DNA of 8,751 nucleotides. Source: Sphingomonadaceae bacterium (GTDB taxonomy: Bacteria > Pseudomonadota > Alphaproteobacteria > Sphingomonadales > Sphingomonadaceae). Both the position numbers and the translations under genes were made by a program. Positions 5,254 through 8,751 of the stretch are shown piece by piece. The notes beneath the pieces were generated by a model. That model had not been told where the DNA came from, searched no databases, and was given only the letters and a program-made list of their open reading frames with translations. Position 1 is the first letter of the stretch. Each line of letters begins with the position of its first letter. The stretch is from contig JAGREF010000024.1 in NCBI GenBank assembly GCA_020446665.1, positions 1-8,751 on the forward strand. Direction: 5' to 3'.

Positions 5254-5711
5254 ATCGGGTGTTCGACCACATTCAGCGACGGGCTGCGTTTGAACAGCCA
5301 GCCGGAAAAGACCTTGTCCCACTTGTCATCATCCGCGCCGCGCCGTTGCACCAGCACTTGCACGAATGCGCCGGTTTCCTGCGGCATTTCCCACGGCGCT
5401 GTGCGCTCGCAGGCATCCAGCCGCACAATGATATCGCCCAGCCGCCGTGATTCGCCGGGCTTCATCTTCAGGTCTTGCGAGAGATTGTTGCGTTTGTTGA
5501 GCAGGCCCAAAGTTGCCACACGCTCTGCCATGGGGGTGCCGATCTGCGCCGCGTCAGACACGGCGGCCGGCGGGGTGGACTGCAATTCCTTGGGCACTTC
5601 CGTCGCTTCCGCCTTGGGCTGCGGCGGGGCCTCTTGAGTGCAGGCAGCCATCAGCGCCAGCAAGGGCAGGACCAGCAGGGATCGAGCTGGCGCTGGGCGC
5701 ATGTCAGGCAT
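5115..5711 (-). CDS. DUF2155 domain lipoprotein
   Basis: The function of DUF2155 is not established. The 198-residue product begins with a basic N-terminus and a hydrophobic stretch ending LLALMAAC, a near-lipobox (Cys24), so it is probably an envelope lipoprotein. The DUF2155 core (about residues 78-165) contains GDIIVRLDACERT, GAFVQVLVQ, VFSGWLFKRSPSLNVVEHP and IYDVWVKDC; its two cysteines could form a disulfide. An Ala/Pro/Ser-rich tail of about 30 residues follows. ATG 5711 overlaps the upstream NDUFA12-gene stop by 8 nt and has GGAG 5 nt before it; ATG 5702 is the alternative. The NDUFA12-DUF2155-aat neighbourhood recurs in alphaproteobacteria. The last 139 bp overlap aat in antisense. 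Confidence 0.9.
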   Translation of the reverse strand: MPDMRPAPARSLLVLPLLALMAACTQEAPPQPKAEATEVPKELQSTPPAAVSDAAQIGTPMAERVATLGLLNKRNNLSQDLKMKPGESRRLGDIIVRLDACERTAPWEMPQETGAFVQVLVQRRGADDDKWDKVFSGWLFKRSPSLNVVEHPIYDVWVKDCAMRFPGEDAPAPAAAASPAPASTPAPAPSPSASANAQ

Positions 5712-6102
5712 CCGGGCTCCACGCCTCGTAATCGCCGGTGGCACGGGCGCGCTTGCCCCCCTGTTCCAGCGCCCCGGCCGGGCGATAGGCCGCCGGAGAG
5801 CCAGTGACATTGGGCGTATAGTCCGCTTCCCAGATACGCGCGGGCGGCAGGAAGCTTTCCGGCACATCATCACCGGCGCCATGCAGCCAGCCATGCCATT
5901 CAGCGGGCACGCGGCTGGAATCATTGCTGCCAGCATAGATCACCCAGCGGCGCTCATTCCCTTGCGCATTCGGCTTTTTCCCGCGGTAATAGCGATTGCC
6001 CTGCGCATCGGTGCCGACATGCACGCCGGTCATCGCGCTGTTGAGCAATGTGGTGATGGTCGCGCCATCCCACCAGGTGAAGAGCTTCATCAGGAAATTC
6101 AT
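5704..6102 (-). CDS. NDUFA12 (B17.2)-family NADH:ubiquinone oxidoreductase subunit
   Basis: NDUFA12 is a peripheral supernumerary subunit of complex I shared by mitochondria and alphaproteobacteria; it lies on the membrane/matrix-arm junction. The 132-residue product starts MNFLMKLFTWWDGAT and shows family blocks GTDAQGNRYYRGKK (about 30-43), RRWVIYAG, and the signature VPAEWHGWLHGAGDDVPES (about 67-85), then a proline-rich tail with YTPNVTGSPAAYRP. I chose ATG 6102, which matches the usual N-terminus; an upstream in-frame TTG at 6138 is less likely. No strong Shine-Dalgarno is visible, and it lies 45 nt after the DUF192 gene. It is encoded away from any visible nuo genes, as is usual for this subunit in bacteria. 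Confidence 0.92.
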   Translation of the reverse strand: MNFLMKLFTWWDGATITTLLNSAMTGVHVGTDAQGNRYYRGKKPNAQGNERRWVIYAGSNDSSRVPAEWHGWLHGAGDDVPESFLPPARIWEADYTPNVTGSPAAYRPAGALEQGGKRARATGDYEAWSPDA

Positions 6103-6147
6103 GGCCGCGCGACTAGCCGATTCGAGCCGCTTCGCCAAGTCGGAAGG

Positions 6148-6648
6148 TCACCATTCATGGCCTTGCCACTCCACACTGTCCCCCGCCTTGATCCCCAGTT
6201 CCTCTGTACGCCCGCCGATCAGTTCCAGCACCGCGCTGGTCGGGCCTTGCGAATTGACCAGATCAAGCGAATAGGGGGTGGTGCGGGCGGCTATGTTGAT
6301 GATCCGTCCGTCTGGCCCGATGAAGATGATATCCAGCGGCAGCGGCGTGTTCTTCATCCAGAAGCTGGCCATGGTCGGCACTTTGCGCGGGAAAATCATC
6401 CCTTCATCCGGGCCCAGCTCGGTGCGGAACATCAGCCCCCTGCCCTGTTCGGCATCGCTGGCCGCCACTTCCACCCGGAACTTGTGCCTCTTGCCGCCGC
6501 TGGTGACGGTGAGCGGCACCACTTCCAGGCCGGAAACCGGATGCTTGCTGCTTTCCGTCCGGACCGGGGCGCTGGTGGTGGCTTCCCCCTGCGGGGAACA
6601 GGCAGCCAGCATGCCAAGCGCCAGCAACAGAGATGCGAATCGGGTCAT
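6148..6648 (-). CDS. DUF192 family lipoprotein
   Basis: DUF192 proteins are small, mostly secreted proteins of unknown function. The 166-residue product has a lipoprotein signal peptide MTRFASLLLALGMLAAC with lipobox LAAC and Cys17 as the acylation site. A short Ser/Thr-rich linker follows. The DUF192 core has EVAASDAEQGRGLMFRTEL (about 60-78), DEGMIFPRK, the highly conserved SFWMKNTPLPLDIIFIGPDG and the late SAVLELIGG block. GGATG precedes the start. Its ATG shares the ATGA of the recX stop, a 4-nt overlap that indicates translational coupling. Retention in the inner or outer membrane cannot be decided with confidence. Confidence 0.92.
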   Translation of the reverse strand: MTRFASLLLALGMLAACSPQGEATTSAPVRTESSKHPVSGLEVVPLTVTSGGKRHKFRVEVAASDAEQGRGLMFRTELGPDEGMIFPRKVPTMASFWMKNTPLPLDIIFIGPDGRIINIAARTTPYSLDLVNSQGPTSAVLELIGGRTEELGIKAGDSVEWQGHEW

Positions 6649-7214
6649 GGCATGTCATCCTCTTCAGCCTCGGCGAGCCATTCTTCCGCTTCGGCAATGC
6701 TTTGCGCATCCACTAGCGCGATTACATGGCCCATGCCATGGCCTGCGCGCAGCATGGCGGCAATCTGCTTTTCCCGTCTGTCCCGGTCAGGCAATTCGCC
6801 AAACGGCCCGAAACGCCGCCGCCGGGCCAGCGCCAGCGCAGCGCGCCTCTGCGCTACCTCGCCGGGCGCAACATCCTCGCGCAATTCCTCTGCGATCCCG
6901 TCCGCATGCAGCACCTGCGCCACGCGCCTTGCGCCATAGCCGCGCTGAAGCAAGCCGCCCGCGCGCATCCGGGCAAAGCTGGCATCATCGACATAGCCCA
7001 GTTCGACATAGCGACTGACCAGCGCCTCCACCTGTGGCTCGCCCTCTTCCGACCAGCCACGCTCGCGCAATTTGCGTCTCAAATAGGTACGCAGCTTGGC
7101 CGCGCTGGTTGCAAAGCGGGCCACATAGGCTAGGGCAAGCTCCTCCAGACGCGCGGAATCGAGCGGTTTTGGGGGGCGCTTTTTCCGGCGCTCGGCAGGA
7201 TCGGCTTCTCTCAT
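6645..7214 (-). CDS. recX: RecX family regulatory protein
   Basis: RecX binds RecA filaments and inhibits their recombinase and co-protease activity. The 189-residue product shows the family's helical-repeat pattern: LALAYVARFATSAAKLRTYL then LRRKLRERGW (about residues 23-55), VSRYVELGYVDDASFARMRA (about 68-87), and the LLQRGYGARRVAQVLHADGI block. The second half is Arg/Ala-rich. ATG 7214 fits the family start best; ATG 7238 is an alternative, and neither has a strong Shine-Dalgarno. recA is not in this window, so the usual recA-recX linkage is absent here. I found no GTTC-N7-GTTC LexA box upstream. It heads the operon that continues to the DUF2155 gene and is divergent from the fatty acyl-AMP ligase gene. 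Confidence 0.87.
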   Translation of the reverse strand: MREADPAERRKKRPPKPLDSARLEELALAYVARFATSAAKLRTYLRRKLRERGWSEEGEPQVEALVSRYVELGYVDDASFARMRAGGLLQRGYGARRVAQVLHADGIAEELREDVAPGEVAQRRAALALARRRRFGPFGELPDRDRREKQIAAMLRAGHGMGHVIALVDAQSIAEAEEWLAEAEEDDMP

Positions 7215-7260
7215 TGGCCTTATTCGTGCCACACTCATTAGGAAATGGGAAAGTTTCAAA

Positions 7261-7271
7261 GGCGTGACGCC
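7261..7271. promoter_or_regulatory. Palindrome GGCGTGACGCC in the divergent recX / acyl-AMP ligase region
   Basis: A perfect 5+1+5 palindrome lies in the 128-bp gap between divergent genes (7215-7342). It could be an operator, but it is short and GC-rich, so chance is possible. I see no convincing -35/-10 pair for either gene in this gap. Confidence 0.25.
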
Positions 7272-7342
7272 GGGGTCTGTTTCGCCAAGGAACTGTAATA
7301 ACGCCATTTTTGGCAAAAAAGGACGGGTTTCGCAACGCAGCC

Positions 7343-8751
7343 ATGACTGATGCCGCACTGACGCCAACGCCCAATGATTGCCCCCTGCCGCGCCGCAGGT
7401 CGGATTTTGCCACCTTCAATGAAGCGGTGGACTATGCCGCGCGCAGCGCCAAAGGGCTCAATTTCCATGACATGCGCGGAACGCTGGAGCGGGTCTATAC
7501 CTATAGCGAAATGCGTGAGGACGCGCTTGGCTGGGCGCGCCGCCTGATTGCAGCCGGGGTGAACAAGGGTGACCGGATCGCGCTGATCGCGGAAACCGGG
7601 CCAGATTTCGCCTCGCTCTTTTGCGGTGTTGTCTATGCCGGTGCATGGCCCGTGCCGCTGCCCCTGCCGACCAGCTTTGGCGGCAAGGAAAGCTATATTG
7701 ACCAGCTCTCCGTGCAGCTGAACAGTTCCGATCCGCTGATGCTGATCTATCCCGGCGAAATTGGCGAAATGGCCAAGGCTGCCGCTAACCGTCAGGGATG
7801 CATCGGCACCAGCTGGGAGGATTTCGCCCAAGAGCCAGACCCTGAATGCACCCTGCCTGAAGTCGGCCCGGACGATATTTGCTATCTGCAATATTCCAGC
7901 GGCTCGACCCGCTTCCCGACAGGTGTGGCGGTAACGCACAAGGCACTGCTCAACAATCTGGCCGGCCATGCCCATTCGATGGATATTGGCGAAGATGATC
8001 GCTGCGTCAGCTGGCTGCCCTGGTATCACGATATGGGGCTGGTCGGCTGCTTCCTGTCATTGATCGCAAATCAGGCCTCCGCCGATCTGCTCAAGACCGA
8101 ACATTTCGCCCGTCGCCCGCTGGCATGGCTGGATCTGATCAGCCGCAACAAGGGCAATACGCTCTCTTACTCCCCGACATTCGGCTATGACATCTGTGCC
8201 CGGCGCATATCCAGCCAGAGCAATGTCGCGGAACGTTTTGACCTGTCGCGCTGGCGGCTGGCCGGTAATGGCGCCGACATGATCCGGCCTGACGTGATGC
8301 AGAATTTCGTCAACGCCTTTGCCTCTGCCGGGTTCAGGGCCAATGCCTTCACCCCATCCTATGGTCTGGCAGAGGCCACGCTGGCCGTCACCGTCATGCC
8401 GCCGGGCGAAGGGATCAAGGTCGAACTGGTCGAGGAAGAAACGCTGTCCGGCGCGCAGCGCGATCTGTCGCGCCCGGCCCGCTATCGCGCCATCGTCAAT
8501 TGCGGCAAGCCGATCCGCGACATGGAAGTGGTGATCCGCGGCGCCAATGACGAGATCAAGGGCGACCATCAGATCGGCAAGGTCTGGTGTCGTGGAACCA
8601 GCGTAATGCATTCCTATTTCCGCAACCCGGAAGCGACCGAGGAATGTCTGGTACCAAGCACTGATGGCAAGGGCGATTGGCTGGATACGGGCGATATGGG
8701 CTATATGGCCGATGGCTATCTGTTCATCGTCGGCCGCGCCAAGGACATGAT
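7343..8751 (+). CDS. Fatty acyl-AMP ligase (FAAL-type adenylating enzyme), partial at 3' end
   Basis: FAALs activate fatty acids as acyl-AMP and usually pass them to an acyl carrier protein rather than CoA. The visible 469 residues hold the ANL-superfamily motifs: the phosphate-binding loop YLQYSSGSTRFPTGVAVTH (181-199) with the FAAL-type STRxPxG form, WLPWYHDMGLVG (224-235) typical of FAALs, YGLAEAT (340-346), and WLDTGDMGY (446-454) followed by DGYLFIVGRAKDM. The C-terminal lid domain is cut off by the window. ATG 7343 starts MTDAALTPTPND; no good Shine-Dalgarno precedes it and TTG 7307 is a poor alternative. Upstream, it diverges from recX. In sphingomonads such genes can sit with ACP and serine palmitoyltransferase genes, but these would lie outside the window. 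Confidence 0.9.
   Translation, partial: MTDAALTPTPNDCPLPRRRSDFATFNEAVDYAARSAKGLNFHDMRGTLERVYTYSEMREDALGWARRLIAAGVNKGDRIALIAETGPDFASLFCGVVYAGAWPVPLPLPTSFGGKESYIDQLSVQLNSSDPLMLIYPGEIGEMAKAAANRQGCIGTSWEDFAQEPDPECTLPEVGPDDICYLQYSSGSTRFPTGVAVTHKALLNNLAGHAHSMDIGEDDRCVSWLPWYHDMGLVGCFLSLIANQASADLLKTEHFARRPLAWLDLISRNKGNTLSYSPTFGYDICARRISSQSNVAERFDLSRWRLAGNGADMIRPDVMQNFVNAFASAGFRANAFTPSYGLAEATLAVTVMPPGEGIKVELVEEETLSGAQRDLSRPARYRAIVNCGKPIRDMEVVIRGANDEIKGDHQIGKVWCRGTSVMHSYFRNPEATEECLVPSTDGKGDWLDTGDMGYMADGYLFIVGRAKDM

Noticed and set aside
5638..6939. 433-codon plus-strand open frame opposite DUF2155, NDUFA12, DUF192 and recX
   Set aside because: Very long but antisense to four recognisable genes; its length is a GC-rich codon-position artefact and its translation is Arg/Ala/His-rich without domains.
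7215..7342. LexA (SOS) box upstream of recX
   Set aside because: I looked for GTTC-N7-GTTC on both strands and found only a GTTC-N7-AAAC near-match, which is not enough.
7256..8029. 257-codon minus-strand frame opposite the acyl-AMP ligase
   Set aside because: Antisense to conserved adenylation-enzyme motifs; no supporting features.
1..8751. CRISPR array, insertion sequence, integrase or defence system
   Set aside because: No regularly spaced repeats, terminal inverted repeats or transposase/integrase/nuclease-like frames were seen on either strand.

Overview
The window looks like chromosomal DNA of an alphaproteobacterium, most likely of the Sphingomonadales (Erythrobacteraceae or Sphingomonadaceae type). 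This is inferred from the moderately high GC content, an L11/L1/NusG/SecE cluster of alphaproteobacterial character, an NDUFA12-type complex I protein next to a DUF2155 protein and Aat, and a fatty acyl-AMP ligase of the kind found in these bacteria. I cannot name the genus from sequence reading alone. I see no CRISPR array, transposase, integrase or other clear mobile element.

Left part (1-2194, all minus strand): the translation/transcription core cluster, read from right to left as secE, nusG, a 60-residue small protein, rplK and rplA (cut by the window edge). A strong composite hairpin terminator follows nusG. The rplK-rplA pair therefore appears to have its own promoter and a leader of about 125 nt with a hairpin near the ribosome binding site.

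Middle part (2195-4500): a divergent regulatory region with a tRNA-like T-arm fragment and an 18-bp palindrome, then a plus-strand sodium:amino-acid symporter of the AGCS (AlsT) family. Converging on it is a 51-residue protein on the minus strand, with a strong Shine-Dalgarno and a near-consensus general-stress (EcfG-type) promoter. Next comes tRNA-Trp(CCA), also minus. In many bacteria tRNA-Trp lies directly before secE; here the transporter and the small gene lie between them.

Right part (4501-8751): aat (N-end-rule aminoacyl transferase) on the plus strand converges with a four-gene minus-strand operon, recX, DUF192 lipoprotein, NDUFA12-family protein, DUF2155 lipoprotein. The operon has 4-nt and 8-nt overlaps at two of its joints. 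The 3' ends of aat and the DUF2155 gene overlap by 139 bp in antisense, an unusually long tail-to-tail overlap in which both proteins end in low-complexity tails. Divergent from recX is a fatty acyl-AMP ligase gene that runs off the right edge; it may open a lipid cluster, possibly sphingolipid.

Most genes are recognisable housekeeping genes. The least explained elements are the two small proteins, the overprinted aat/DUF2155 tails, the tRNA-like fragment and palindrome before secE, and the possibly leaderless aat transcript.
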